Shown here: positions 16,856 through 26,600 of the stretch, one piece after another
How the letters are laid out: the number at the start of each line of letters is the position of its first letter
How positions within the stretch are numbered: position 1 is the stretch's first letter
Assembly (NCBI GenBank): GCA_049511415.1
Contig: JBEKYC010000039.1
Location: 1 to 63,941, forward strand
Length of the DNA: 63,941 bases
Direction of reading: 5' to 3'
Source: Bog-159 sp049511415
Lineage (GTDB): Bacteria > Acidobacteriota > Terriglobia > Bryobacterales > Bryobacteraceae
Program-made: the position numbers and the translations under genes
The notes under the pieces: model-generated
The model's input: only the letters and a program-made list of their open reading frames with translations
What the model was told of the DNA's origin: nothing
Database searches by the model: none

Positions 16856-17098
16856 ATGAACAGCATGAACGCCAGCGAGGCCCGCGAGAAGCTTTATAGA
16901 CTTCTCGATGAAACGGCCAGCGACCATGAGCCGGTGCTCATCACCGGCCCGCGCTCGAATGCTGTCCTGGTCGGAGAAGAGGACTGGAAAACTATGCAGG
17001 AAACCCTGCATCTCCTCTCGGTACCCGGCATGCGGGAATCCATCATCGACGGACTGGCAACGCCGGTAGATCAATGTGACAAAGAGCCGGGTTGGTGA
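16856..17098 (+). CDS. YefM/Phd family antitoxin
   Basis: 80 residues. The N-terminal half, NASEAREKLYRLLDETASDH and PVLITGPRSNAVLVGEEDW, is the Phd/YefM DNA-binding fold. The C-terminal half, LLSVPGMRESIIDGLATP, is the toxin-clamping tail. It neutralises a YoeB/Txe mRNA-cleaving toxin and represses its own operon. In-frame ATGs occur at 16850, 16856 and 16865; none has a clear ribosome site. The gene ends PGW-TGA, as in intact pairs where the toxin ATG overlaps that stop, but here the toxin start has been lost. Confidence 0.88.
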   Translation: MNSMNASEAREKLYRLLDETASDHEPVLITGPRSNAVLVGEEDWKTMQETLHLLSVPGMRESIIDGLATPVDQCDKEPGW

Positions 17099-17335
17099 GA
17101 CCCTGAGAAAGATGCGCGCCGTCTCGCCTCGGCGGGTCTCCGCCCGAAAGCGGAACAGCTCCTGAGCATCCTCGCCGAAGATCCGTTTCGCAGACCGCCG
17201 CCGTTCGAGAAGCTCCTCGGGGATCTGCGCGGCGCATACTCCCGCCGCATTAATATTCAGCACCGCCTGGTCTATCAGGTCCTCGAAGAGGAACGCGTCG
17301 TCAAGGTCCTTCGGATGTGGACGCATTACGAGTAG
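17099..17335 (+). pseudogene. YoeB/Txe family toxin lacking its start and first ~11 residues
   Basis: Directly after the antitoxin TGA, and in the same frame, 78 codons stay open: DPEKDARRLASAGLRPKA, FEKLLGDLRGAYSRR, INIQHRLVYQVLEEE and VLRMWTHYE before TAG at 17333. This is the body of a YoeB/Txe ribosome-dependent endoribonuclease, with the catalytic Glu, Arg and terminal His-Tyr present. The usual first strand (M..W.VxxTKQA) and start codon are absent, and no ATG, GTG or TTG occurs before the core. A deletion of about 30 bases at the gene junction explains this best. The remaining frame has no other lesion, so the loss looks recent. Confidence 0.8.
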
Positions 17336-17553
17336 GGCCCGCCCGTCCTCGCAGCGGATAAATTTGGCCCCAGACTGGCCCTCTCCAGAGACCAGGCTGG
17401 AGCACTACATAAAGTCAGTCCCGGAGAGCGTGCGCGTCGCTGTGGAATCCCTCGATCATTTGCTAGAATCAAAAACAGGCACGGAAGCGGGCTCAAGCAA
17501 TTGAACCCAAGTTCCGATCCGGTTTGACCGCAAGTCAAACAGAACAAATAGAA

Positions 17554-17629
17554 GCCACCCTAGCTCAGTTGGTAGAGCGGCTGATTCGTAATCAGCAGGT
17601 CTCCGGTTCGATCCCGGAGGGTGGCTCCA
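17554..17629 (+). tRNA. tRNA-Thr (anticodon CGT)
   Basis: A full cloverleaf can be folded. The acceptor stem GCCACCC pairs with GGGTGGC, and the D-arm is GCTCAGTTGGTAGAGC. The anticodon stem GCTGA/TCAGC carries loop TTCGTAA (anticodon CGT, reading ACG), and the T-arm is TCCGGTTCGATCCCGGA. CCA is encoded (17627-17629). A hairpin, TTTGAC-CGCAA-GTCAAA, lies just upstream (17523-17539). Confidence 0.96.
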
Positions 17630-17738
17630 ATTCCCAGACTGCTGCTCCGGAAGTGGCCGACTAAACTCAGGCCACCCATCCTAGTCCCCACGCCCGCGCT
17701 ATCATCGCAATTGTCGGGACAAAGGAGGGACGCACCCC

Positions 17739-19829
17739 ATGGGAATCAGCCGGCGCGAGTGGATCCTGGAGGCCGGTGTTCTGGCGGCGGCCGAGGCTTT
17801 CGCGCAGCAGGCCTCGCCTCCCGATTGGTTCGACCGGCCCATGCGCTGGGCGCAACTGGCATTCGTGGAGGACGATCCCGGCCACTACGATCCGCACTTC
17901 TGGCTGCAATACTTCGCACGCATTCACGCGGATGCCGCCTGCCTCAGCGCCGGCGGATGCGTGGCCTTCTATCCGACAAAAATTCCGCTGCACTATCGCA
18001 GCAAATTCCTCGGCGATGGCGATGCGTTCGGCGAGATGCTCACCGGCTGCCGCAAACAGGGCATGCATGTGATCGCGCGCGTCGATCCGCACGCCGCGCA
18101 CCAGGATGTCTACGACGCGCACCCCGATTGGATCGCGGTGGACGCCGCCGGCCAGCCGCGCCATCATTGGGCCATGCCGGAGTTGTGGGTCACCTGCGCG
18201 CTGGGTCCCTACAATTTCGACTTCATGCCGCAAGTGATCCGGGAGATCATGGCCGGCTACCAGGTGGACGGCATATTTGCGAACCGCTGGAGCGGATCGG
18301 GCATGTGCTACTGCGTCCATTGCCGCCGGAATTTTCGAGAGTTTTGCGGCCAGGAACTCCCCGCGGATCACGCGCTGGACGAGACTCTCAGCCAGTATGC
18401 CGCCTGGCGGAAAAAACGGCTGCTCGAGCTGTATTGGCTTTGGGATGGCGAAATCAAAAAACAAAATCCGCAGGCGGCGTTTTTCCCCAACGGATTCGAT
18501 GCGATCCGCGACAGCGCGCCGGTTCCAATTCTGTTTGCGGACCGGCAGGGCCGCTCGGGAAACACGCCCGCCTGGCAGAATGGCCGATTCGCCAAACAGG
18601 CCCGCGCCACTTTCGGAACGAAGCCCATCGTGGGACTCTTCAGCGTGGGGCTGGAGGAGGCATACCGCTGGAAGGACTCCGTGCAAAGCCCCAACGAAAT
18701 CCGCATGTGGGCGGTGGATGGCCTGGCGCACGGCTTTCGCCCCTGGGTGATCAAGTTCAATGCCAAGCCGCTCGACCGCCGCTGGTTCGAACCCGTCGAA
18801 GATCTATTTGTCTGGCATTGGAAAAACGAAAGGTACCTGCGCAACGAGCGCCCCCTGGCACGGGTCGGGCTGGTCTTGGCGCCGCAGGCCGCGGCGGACC
18901 ACGAATCCGGCTTCTATCACGCGCTGGTGGAAGGCCGCATCCCCTTCGAGATGGTTTCGCTCGATGAGCCGCTCGATGCCGCGCGCCTCCAACAGTTCCG
19001 GGTGCTGGCGCTGCCGAACATCCAGAACCTCTCGGCGGCGCAATGCGGGCAACTCGCCGCGTTTGTCGCCCATGGCGGCGGGTTGGTGGCCACGCATGAG
19101 ACCTCGCTCTACGACGAGCGTGGCCGGCGGCGCGCCGATTTCGGGCTAGCCGATCTCTATGGCGCATCGTTTGCCGGCAGCGTAATCGAACGACAGCAAA
19201 ATGCCTACCTGAACATTGCGGATCATTCCCATCCGCTGTTGGCGGGCCTTCAGGACGCCGGCCGCATGATTCACGGCGTGATGCGGGTGGAAATCCGCAC
19301 TGTGGCGACGCGCGCGCCGCTGATGACGGTGCCTTCGTACCCGGACCTCCCAATGGAAGAGGTGTACCAGCGAGACACGCACACCGATATTCCAGGCGTG
19401 ATGGCGCGGTCCGTGGGCGCCGGCCGGGTGGTCTATTTTCCGTGGGATATCGATCGCACGTTCTGGGAAGTGATGCATCCCGATCATGGCATGGTTCTGG
19501 CGAATGCCGTCCGCTGGGCCGCAAACGAAGAACAGCCCGTGCGCGTGGAAGGTCCGGGCATTCTGGACGTAGCGCTATGGCGGCAGCACGCCTCGCTGAC
19601 CGCGCACCTGGTGAATCTGACGAATCCCATGATGCTGAAGGGACCGGTCCGCGAGATCGTGCCGGTTGGCCGCCAGAAGGTGCGGGTGAAGATTCCCGAT
19701 GGCGCCACGGTGCGCGGCGTCCGGTTTCTGGTGGCTGGAGGCGCGGCGCAATACCAGCAAAGCGGCGCGTGGCTGGAGACGACTACAGCACCTATCGGCC
19801 TGCATGAGGTGGTGGCCGTGGATCTGTAG
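17739..19829 (+). CDS. Tat-exported glycoside hydrolase-like protein (GH42-like trimerisation domain)
   Basis: 696 residues. A twin-arginine signal (GISRREWILEAGVLAAAEAF) starts the protein. Residues about 30-350 form a TIM-barrel-like region of the hypothetical glycosyl hydrolase GHL6 type (YGHYDPHFW-like start, MHVIARVDPHA, HPDWIAVDAAGQP, QVDGIFANRWSG, CYCVHCRRNF). Residues about 370-620 resemble the beta-galactosidase trimerisation/GATase-like domain (RVGLVLAPQAAADHE, GGGLVATHETSLYDE). Substrate is unknown; a plant or microbial glycan is likely. An AAAGGAGG site lies 10 bases before the ATG. The next gene, also Tat-exported and 57 bases on, is probably co-transcribed. Confidence 0.82.
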   Translation: MGISRREWILEAGVLAAAEAFAQQASPPDWFDRPMRWAQLAFVEDDPGHYDPHFWLQYFARIHADAACLSAGGCVAFYPTKIPLHYRSKFLGDGDAFGEMLTGCRKQGMHVIARVDPHAAHQDVYDAHPDWIAVDAAGQPRHHWAMPELWVTCALGPYNFDFMPQVIREIMAGYQVDGIFANRWSGSGMCYCVHCRRNFREFCGQELPADHALDETLSQYAAWRKKRLLELYWLWDGEIKKQNPQAAFFPNGFDAIRDSAPVPILFADRQGRSGNTPAWQNGRFAKQARATFGTKPIVGLFSVGLEEAYRWKDSVQSPNEIRMWAVDGLAHGFRPWVIKFNAKPLDRRWFEPVEDLFVWHWKNERYLRNERPLARVGLVLAPQAAADHESGFYHALVEGRIPFEMVSLDEPLDAARLQQFRVLALPNIQNLSAAQCGQLAAFVAHGGGLVATHETSLYDERGRRRADFGLADLYGASFAGSVIERQQNAYLNIADHSHPLLAGLQDAGRMIHGVMRVEIRTVATRAPLMTVPSYPDLPMEEVYQRDTHTDIPGVMARSVGAGRVVYFPWDIDRTFWEVMHPDHGMVLANAVRWAANEEQPVRVEGPGILDVALWRQHASLTAHLVNLTNPMMLKGPVREIVPVGRQKVRVKIPDGATVRGVRFLVAGGAAQYQQSGAWLETTTAPIGLHEVVAVDL

Positions 19830-19886
19830 CCGCAGCCACGGCATTTAGCGTATAGAATAGGCTTTTCCTCGAAAGGAGCTGCAATT

Positions 19887-21197
19887 ATGGAACCTGTTAT
19901 TTCAAGACGTGCGGCACTGGCTAGCGCAGGCGCCGCGCTAACTACCTCTCTCTTCACCGGCCGGATGAGGGGAGCCAACGACCGGATCGCGGTCGGTTTT
20001 ATCGGGATCGGCGCCATGGGCTCGGGAAATCTGCAGTACGCCATGCAGATTCCGGAAGTGCAGCCGGTGGCGGTCTGTGACGTCTACGGGCCGCACCTGG
20101 AACGCGCCCAAGCGGCCGCCAACCAGAAAGGATTCCAGGTAAAGGCGGTGCACGATTTCCGTGAAGTCCTGGCGGATAAGTCCATCGATGCCGTTTGCAT
20201 CTCCACTCCGGATCATTGGCACGCCTACATGGCCGTGGAAGCCTGCAAGGCCGGCAAAGACGTATACGTCGAAAAGCCGGCTTGCAAGTTCGTGGAAGAA
20301 GGCCTGCGGATGGTGCAGGCGGCGCGCAAATATAACCGGGTCGTGCAGGCCGGCACCATGCAGCGTTCGGGCGGCTATTTTCTAAAAGCGGCGGAACTGG
20401 TGAAGAGCGGCCGCTTGGGTGACGTGACGTTTTGCCACGCTTTTCAGAGCGGCATGACCGATCAAAAAGGTTTCGGCAATCCGCCGGACGGCGAGCCGCC
20501 CGAGGACCTCGATTGGGATCTGTGGCTGGGACCCGCGCCCAAAGTCGCCTTCAACCCGAATCGGTGGGGCGTGAAAGCCGCTACTTTTCCGACGTTCCGT
20601 TACTTTTGGGATTACGCCGGTGGGGCCATGACCGACTGGGGCGTGCATCTGATCGATCCCATCCACCAGTGTTTCGGAGATCCCATGCCCGTCGCGGTTT
20701 CCGCCATGGGCAACAAGTTCTACGTTACGGACAACACGCAGACGCCGGACACCATGCTGGCGACGTTTTATTACGGAAAGTTCCTGTCGAGCTATGAGAG
20801 CCGGACCTGCAACCCCATGCCGCTGCTCGGCCTGGGCCAAGGCGCGGGAAGCGTCATCCACGGAACGGAGGCCACGGTTTTCGTGAATCGGGGCGGCTGC
20901 CGCCTGATTCCCAATGGCAAGTCCAAGGACGGCGAGACCTGGGAAAAGGATCGCGCCATGAGCGATATGAACGTGCCGCATTGGCGCAATTTCGTGGAAT
21001 GTATCCGCACGCGTCAGAAGCCCATCAGCGAAATCGAAACCTGCGTGCGTTCGTCCACCGTTTGCCTGCTGGCGAACCTGTCCATGCGCTTCAAGTCCCG
21101 CATCGACTGGGACGAAAATAAGTGGACATGCGCGCAGAGTGAGATGCAGCCGAACCTGAATGCGGTGTATCGCGCGCCATGGAAACTGGAGGTCTGA
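19887..21197 (+). CDS. Tat-exported Gfo/Idh/MocA family oxidoreductase
   Basis: 436 residues. A Tat signal (ISRRAALASAGAALTTSLF) is followed by a Rossmann domain with VGFIGIGAMGSGN for NAD(P) binding and the family's EKP motif (VYVEKPACKF). A C-terminal alpha/beta domain contains the lesion-free DYAGGAMTDWGVHLIDPIH segment with the conserved DWGxH histidine. Secreted members of this family carry tightly bound NAD(P) and act on sugars in the periplasm; in Acidobacteriota and Planctomycetes they accompany glycan-degradation genes. An AAGGAG site precedes the ATG. Confidence 0.9.
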   Translation: MEPVISRRAALASAGAALTTSLFTGRMRGANDRIAVGFIGIGAMGSGNLQYAMQIPEVQPVAVCDVYGPHLERAQAAANQKGFQVKAVHDFREVLADKSIDAVCISTPDHWHAYMAVEACKAGKDVYVEKPACKFVEEGLRMVQAARKYNRVVQAGTMQRSGGYFLKAAELVKSGRLGDVTFCHAFQSGMTDQKGFGNPPDGEPPEDLDWDLWLGPAPKVAFNPNRWGVKAATFPTFRYFWDYAGGAMTDWGVHLIDPIHQCFGDPMPVAVSAMGNKFYVTDNTQTPDTMLATFYYGKFLSSYESRTCNPMPLLGLGQGAGSVIHGTEATVFVNRGGCRLIPNGKSKDGETWEKDRAMSDMNVPHWRNFVECIRTRQKPISEIETCVRSSTVCLLANLSMRFKSRIDWDENKWTCAQSEMQPNLNAVYRAPWKLEV

Positions 21198-21215
21198 TAT
21201 CGATCGCACGCCCGA

Positions 21216-21917
21216 TTAAAGCCCTTGCTCGCGCTTCAGCACCCGGACGCCGTCGACGCCCGCCACGTGCACCTCGGACGTCAACCCGATGAACAGGCCA
21301 TGCTCCACGACGCCCATAATGTGGTCGAGTTCCTGGGCCAGCGATTCCGGCGCCACCAGAGGCTGGAAGGGGCAGTCGAGGATGTAATGGCCGCCATCGC
21401 TCATAAAGGGCTTGCCGCCGGCATTCATGCGAAGCACGGGCCGGGCCCCGAGATCCGAGAGCCTGCGCGCGGTGGTCCGCCACCCAAAGGGAACCACCTC
21501 AATCGGAATCGCCTCGCTGACGGCCAGGCGCCTTACCAGTTTGCTGCCGTCGATCATGATCACCAGGCGCCGGGAAGCGCTCGCCACAATCTTCTCGCGC
21601 AACAAAGCTCCGCCGCGCCCCTTGATCAAGCTCAAGTCTCGCTCGCCCACCACATCGGCGCCGTCAATCGTCAGGTCGATATGCGGGCATTCGTCTAAAT
21701 TCGATAATGGGATGCCTAGCGTACGCGCCTGTGCCGCCGTGTGTTCGGACGTCGGAATTCCGACCACATGCAAGCCCTCGCGGACCCGCCGTCCCAGGGC
21801 GTCGATGGCCAACTCCGCCGTGGTGCCCGATCCCAGCCCGAGGATCATCCCCTCTGTTATTTGCGCGATCGCGGATTCCGCGGCAGCCAATTTCAGTTGA
21901 TCGGCGTCTGGTCCCAT
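21216..21917 (-). CDS. rpiA: Ribose-5-phosphate isomerase A
   Basis: 233 residues, the usual RpiA length. It interconverts ribose-5-phosphate and ribulose-5-phosphate in the pentose phosphate pathway. Motifs seen are LGLGSGTTAELAIDALG (phosphate loop), IPTSEHTAAQA, DLTIDGADVV (catalytic Asp pair), KGRGGALLREKIVA (catalytic Lys/Glu) and the MEHGLF-like VVEHGLFIGL near the end. The start at 21917 is chosen because GGAGAG lies just upstream; an ATG at 21953 lacks this. It follows the RND outer-membrane gene by 58 bases on the same strand. Confidence 0.95.
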   Translation of the reverse strand: MGPDADQLKLAAAESAIAQITEGMILGLGSGTTAELAIDALGRRVREGLHVVGIPTSEHTAAQARTLGIPLSNLDECPHIDLTIDGADVVGERDLSLIKGRGGALLREKIVASASRRLVIMIDGSKLVRRLAVSEAIPIEVVPFGWRTTARRLSDLGARPVLRMNAGGKPFMSDGGHYILDCPFQPLVAPESLAQELDHIMGVVEHGLFIGLTSEVHVAGVDGVRVLKREQGL

Positions 21918-21975
21918 TTGCTCTCCAGCCTGAAATTTATCATGACCGGACATTTAGCGTCCGGAGCAGATGCAG

Positions 21976-23388
21976 CTACTGCCAACCGCCGCCCAGTGCG
22001 CTATAGAGCTCGACCAGCGTGAGTGCTTCGCCCTGCTGGGCCGATACCAGGTTCAACTGTGCGGAAAACAGACTGGAATCGGTTGTCAGCACTTCCAGAT
22101 AGCTGGTAGCTCCGCTCTGGTATCGCATGCGGGCCAGGCGGGTGGCATCCTGGGCCGCGGTAACGAGTTTTTCCTGCTGCTGGCGCGCGGCGCGCTGCTT
22201 GTTCAGGGCAATCAGAGCATTGGACACGTCCCGGAACGCCCCGGCGATGGTCTTCTGGTAATTGAGAACCATCTCCTGCTTGGTTTGTTCCGCGAGTTGG
22301 AGCTGTCCCCGCAGCTTGCCGCCGGCGAACAGAGCTTGCGTCAGCGATCCAATGCCGTAAATGGTTCGGCCCGATAGATCGAAAAGGTTCGAAAACTCAT
22401 TGCCACCCAGGCCCGCGGAGGCGCTGATGGAGATCTGCGGAAAGAACTGGGCGCGCGCCACGCCGATCTGGGCGTTGGCGGCAACCAGCTGCTGCTCGGA
22501 CTGCTGGATGTCCGGACGCCGTTCCAGAAGCTGCGAAGGCAGGCCGGGCGGCAGATCCGGAGGCGGCGCCAAGGCGTTTGCGCCGGTGTGGCGTACGGGT
22601 CCGGGAGTCTGGCCCAACAGCAGCCGCAGAGCATTTTCCTGTTGCTGCATGCTTTGTTCGATTTGCGGAATCTGGCTGGTGGCGGTATAGAGCAGTTCCT
22701 CGGCCTGCCGCAAATCCGACAATGGCACGGCGCCGCCGTGCTCGAGGCGGGTGGTCAGGTCCACCGATTCCTGGCGCGTCTTCAGCGTATCCCGGGCGAT
22801 TTCCAACTGCCGGTCGAGTGCGCGGAGGTCAATATACGTCGTCGCTACCTGCTCCACGATGGACAGGCGAACGGCGCGCTGGGCCCAGGTTTGAGCGAGC
22901 AACTGCGCTCGCGCCGCCTCCGTTTGCCGGCGGTAGAGTCCCCAGAAATCCGGCGACCAGGATCCAGAGATACTGAAGCTGCCAAACGCCAGCGGGCTGC
23001 CGATGGATTGCCCCACCGACGCCGGCAGATCCGCGCCGATGCCCGTGCCGCCCGCGCTGAGTTGTGGGAACTCCTGCGCGTGCACGATTCTCAACTGCGC
23101 CTTCTGCTCCAGTACGCGCTGGGCGGCGATGCGCACATCATAGTTGCCGGCCAGCGCCGTGCGGATCAGTTCCTGCAATTCCGCTTCAGGAAATACTTGT
23201 TGCCAGTTCTGGTCGGCCAGCGAACTGCCGGCGGCGGAAACCTCCGCATTGTCCGCGCCCCGAAACTCCGGGGACGCGGGCACTTGGGGACGCTTATAGT
23301 TCGGACCTACAGTACAGCCGGCGAGCGCCAGAAACGCCGCGCCGCACCAAATCGCAGCGACAGAGATCTTGCAGGTGCGGGCGCTCAT
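21976..23388 (-). CDS. RND efflux outer-membrane lipoprotein (NodT/OprM family)
   Basis: 470 residues. The lipoprotein signal ends LALAGC, with lipidated Cys25, followed by TVGPNYKRPQVPASPEFR, which is diagnostic of this family. Two outer-membrane efflux protein repeats (about 60-265 and 270-460) supply the periplasmic helices of the trimeric channel. LPPGLPSQLLERRPDIQQSE is the typical start of the second repeat. It forms the exit duct for the RND pump encoded just upstream. Its ATG overlaps the pump gene's stop by four bases (ATGA). Confidence 0.95.
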   Translation of the reverse strand: MSARTCKISVAAIWCGAAFLALAGCTVGPNYKRPQVPASPEFRGADNAEVSAAGSSLADQNWQQVFPEAELQELIRTALAGNYDVRIAAQRVLEQKAQLRIVHAQEFPQLSAGGTGIGADLPASVGQSIGSPLAFGSFSISGSWSPDFWGLYRRQTEAARAQLLAQTWAQRAVRLSIVEQVATTYIDLRALDRQLEIARDTLKTRQESVDLTTRLEHGGAVPLSDLRQAEELLYTATSQIPQIEQSMQQQENALRLLLGQTPGPVRHTGANALAPPPDLPPGLPSQLLERRPDIQQSEQQLVAANAQIGVARAQFFPQISISASAGLGGNEFSNLFDLSGRTIYGIGSLTQALFAGGKLRGQLQLAEQTKQEMVLNYQKTIAGAFRDVSNALIALNKQRAARQQQEKLVTAAQDATRLARMRYQSGATSYLEVLTTDSSLFSAQLNLVSAQQGEALTLVELYSALGGGWQ

Positions 23389-26300
23389 GCCTGCCCTCCT
23401 TCCGGTTCCGGCGACAGCGGGGCGTCCGGTCCGGTGTTTTCCGGGGCGTGCAACGAATCCATGGTGAGTCCTCTGCCACCCTTAACCAGCCGGTGCGAAA
23501 GATATTCCACCACGGCGAAGGTGACCGGGATCATCAGAATGCCGACTAAAGTGGCCAGCGTCATGCCGCCGATTACCACCGTCCCCAAGATGCGCCGCGA
23601 TGTGGCGCCCGAGCCGCTGGCCGTCCACAACGGCAGGCAGCCGAAGATGAATGCCAGTGCGGTCATGACGATGGGGCGAAAGCGGAGCCGCGCGGCATGC
23701 AACGCCGCCCCCGCGATACTCTGCCCGGCGCGGTAATTCACCACCGCGAACTCCACGATCAAGATGGCGTTTTTCGCGGATAGGCCGATCAGCATGATCA
23801 GGCCGATGGTGGCGAAGATGTCGTTCTCCAAAGACCGCAGGCTCAGCGCCAGATACGCGCCGAGAATCGCGACGGGAGTGCTCAACAGGACGCTGAACGG
23901 CAACGTCCAGCTTTCGTAGAGAGCCGCCAGAATCAGGAACACGAACAGCAGCGAAAGCCCGAATACCATCCACGCCGGAATACCCTCGGCGGCGCGCTGC
24001 TCCTGGAAACTCATCCCCTGATAGGAGAATCCCATGGTCTCCGGCATGCTCGCGTGAAAGACCTCCTCGAGTGCCGCGCGCACCTGGCCGGAACTGTAGC
24101 CGGGAGCGCCGCTGATGTTGAGCTGCGCGGCATTGTACTCGTTAAAGCGAAGGATGAACTCCGGCCCGGTGATCTGCCGGACGTTGACCAGCGAACCTAA
24201 TGGGACGCGGCCGCCGTTGGCGCTGCGCACATAGAACTGGTTGATGTTCTGAATATTGGTGCGCGTGTCGCCTTCGGCTTCCACATAGGTCTGCCACTGG
24301 CGGCCGAAGCGGTTGAAGTAATTCACTAGATAGCCGCCCATAAAGGTCTGCATGGTCGTGTAGATGTTGTTCAAGTCGACCTGTTGCGTGAAGGCCTTTT
24401 CCTTGTCCACATCGGCGTAAAGCTGCGGCACGGCTGGAAGATACGAGGGAATGGCGGCGGCGATCTCCGGGCGCTTGGACAGCGCGCCCAGATAGGCGAA
24501 CAGATTCCGCGTCAGGAAGTTTGGATCGTCATTGCCGGAGCGGTCCTGCAGAATCATGGTCACGCCGCCGGACGTGCCAATGCCTGGAATGGCGGGCGGG
24601 GGAAACGAGAACGCCAGGCCATCCGATACGCCGGCCAGTTGGCGTTGCACGCTGGCCTGTATGGCCTCGATGTGTTCCTCGCGCGACTTGCGCTGGTCCC
24701 ACGGCTTGAGCGACACGAAGAAGAACGCCGTGTTGGTGCTCTGTGTCTGCGTGAGCAGGCTGAAGCCGTCCACGGCCACGACGCCCTGGATTCCGGGGGT
24801 CTTCAAGAGGGCGCTGCTGACACGCTGCGCGGCAGCATCCGTCCGCTGAAGCGAGGAGGCATCCGGCAACTGCAGGGCCACGAAGAGATAACCCTGATCC
24901 TCCTGCGGGATGAAGCCGGCCGGGGCGCGCCCTCCCATGAACACGGCCAATATCGCTATGGCCAGCAGAACCAGCATGGTGACCGCGGACTTGTGGATCA
25001 GCACACTCGAGGTGGACACGTATTTTTCCTGCGTGTGTCCGAACCCCCGGTTGAAGAGGTCGAAGAAGCGCGCCAAGGGTCCGCGGCGGCGGGTATGGTC
25101 CTTCGGCTTGAGCAGGAGCGCCGCCAGTGCGGGACTGAGCGTGAGCGCGTTGAACGCCGAGATCAAAACCGACAGGGCTATGGTAATGGCGAATTGCTGA
25201 TAGAGCCGCCCCGTGATGCCGGGCACGGCGGCGGTCGGGATGAATACCGCGGCGAGGATCAACGCAATGGCCACTACCGGACCGCCCACCTGCTCCATGG
25301 CCTGTATGGTCGCATCGCGCGGGGCCATGCCCTGTTCGATCAAGTGCTCGACCGCTTCCACCACGATGATGGCATCATCCACCACCAGACCGATCGCCAG
25401 CACAAGACCGAAAAGCGATAGTGTGTTGATGGAGAACCCGAGGACCGGAAACAGAATGAAGGTGCCGATCAACGAAACCGGCACCGCCATCAACGGGATG
25501 ATGGTCGGCCGCCAGCCCTGCAGGAAAATATAGACCACCAGTATGACCAGGGACAGCGCGATCCCCAGCGTCAAGACAATCTCGTGAATGCCGGCGGTAA
25601 CGGCTTTCGTCGTATCCAGTGGCACGTCATATCGCATGCCGGCCGGAAAGTTGGCGGACAATTGTTTCAGGCGCTGGTTGACCGCGGCCGCGGTGGCTAC
25701 GGCATTCGATCCGGGAAGTTGATAGACGGCCATCATGCCGGCAGGGGAGCCGTTGTAACGCGCCGAAAGGCTGTAGACCTGCGCGCCCAATTCAATCCGC
25801 GCGACATCGCGCAGGTGCAGCACGGACCCATCCGGATTCGCGCGAATCACGATTTTGCCGAATTCCTCCGGCGTGACCAGACGTCCCTGCGTGCGGACCG
25901 TGTAGGTAAATTGCTGGCCTGGCGGTACGGGCTCGCCGCCGACTTGACCCGCCGGATTCACGTTGTTCTGCGTTTGTATCGCATTGATGATCTCGATGGC
26001 GGTGACGCCGAGCTTGGCCAACTGGTCCGGCTTCACCCACACGCGCAGCGCGTATTGACCGCCGAAAATCTGGACGCGCGAAACACCCGGAACGCGCGTC
26101 AACTCGTCCTGCAGATTGATGATGGCGTAATTGGTCAGGAAGTCCGCGCCATACCGGTTACCCGGTGAGGACAAACCGATGAGCATCAGCGGCGACGTCA
26201 GGGACTTCTGGACAGTCAAGCCGGCCGCGGTTACCTGCGCCGGAAGCTGGGCCTGGGCTTGCGATACGCGAAGCTGGGAGAGCACCTGGTCGGTATCCGG

Positions 26301-26597
26301 ATTGGTCTTCACATCGAAGTCCACGTATACGGTCGCCTGGCCGTTGTTGGCGTTTACCGAGTACATGTACAGCATGTTATCCACGCCGTTCATTTGTTGC
26401 TCGATCGGCGTGGATACGGCTTGCTCGAGCGTCTTGGCATCCGCGCCGGGATAGATTGCCTGGACCTGAATTTCCGGCGGAACGATATCGGGATACTGCG
26501 ACGTCGGCAGCGTCAACATAGAGACCGCGCCGATAATCACCGTGAGGATGGCGATGACGATGGCCACGATGGGCCTGCGGATAAAGAATTTGGACAT
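23385..26597 (-). CDS. RND multidrug efflux pump, inner-membrane subunit (HAE1/AcrB-like)
   Basis: 1070 residues, typical of AcrB/MexB. It is a proton-driven drug transporter with 12 transmembrane helices. The start MSKFFIRRPIVAIVIAILTV is the family signature. The proton-relay Asp pair lies in AIGLVVDDAIIVVEAVEH, and GLSAKNAILIVEFA carries the relay Lys in TM10. The large periplasmic porter domains are complete. The gene lies 3 bases after the adaptor gene and overlaps the outer-membrane gene by four bases, so all three parts of the pump are made from one message. A divergent TetR gene probably controls it. Confidence 0.97.
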   Translation of the reverse strand: MSKFFIRRPIVAIVIAILTVIIGAVSMLTLPTSQYPDIVPPEIQVQAIYPGADAKTLEQAVSTPIEQQMNGVDNMLYMYSVNANNGQATVYVDFDVKTNPDTDQVLSQLRVSQAQAQLPAQVTAAGLTVQKSLTSPLMLIGLSSPGNRYGADFLTNYAIINLQDELTRVPGVSRVQIFGGQYALRVWVKPDQLAKLGVTAIEIINAIQTQNNVNPAGQVGGEPVPPGQQFTYTVRTQGRLVTPEEFGKIVIRANPDGSVLHLRDVARIELGAQVYSLSARYNGSPAGMMAVYQLPGSNAVATAAAVNQRLKQLSANFPAGMRYDVPLDTTKAVTAGIHEIVLTLGIALSLVILVVYIFLQGWRPTIIPLMAVPVSLIGTFILFPVLGFSINTLSLFGLVLAIGLVVDDAIIVVEAVEHLIEQGMAPRDATIQAMEQVGGPVVAIALILAAVFIPTAAVPGITGRLYQQFAITIALSVLISAFNALTLSPALAALLLKPKDHTRRRGPLARFFDLFNRGFGHTQEKYVSTSSVLIHKSAVTMLVLLAIAILAVFMGGRAPAGFIPQEDQGYLFVALQLPDASSLQRTDAAAQRVSSALLKTPGIQGVVAVDGFSLLTQTQSTNTAFFFVSLKPWDQRKSREEHIEAIQASVQRQLAGVSDGLAFSFPPPAIPGIGTSGGVTMILQDRSGNDDPNFLTRNLFAYLGALSKRPEIAAAIPSYLPAVPQLYADVDKEKAFTQQVDLNNIYTTMQTFMGGYLVNYFNRFGRQWQTYVEAEGDTRTNIQNINQFYVRSANGGRVPLGSLVNVRQITGPEFILRFNEYNAAQLNISGAPGYSSGQVRAALEEVFHASMPETMGFSYQGMSFQEQRAAEGIPAWMVFGLSLLFVFLILAALYESWTLPFSVLLSTPVAILGAYLALSLRSLENDIFATIGLIMLIGLSAKNAILIVEFAVVNYRAGQSIAGAALHAARLRFRPIVMTALAFIFGCLPLWTASGSGATSRRILGTVVIGGMTLATLVGILMIPVTFAVVEYLSHRLVKGGRGLTMDSLHAPENTGPDAPLSPEPEGGQA

Positions 26598-26600
26598 GGG

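Noticed and set aside
17523..17539. Hairpin before tRNA-Thr as a terminator or riboswitch
   Set aside because: Short six-base stem without a T-tract and without conserved riboswitch elements; could be chance.
22588..23736. Plus-strand open frame opposite the outer-membrane efflux gene
   Set aside because: Shadow frame; the minus strand encodes a complete lipoprotein channel coupled to the RND pump.
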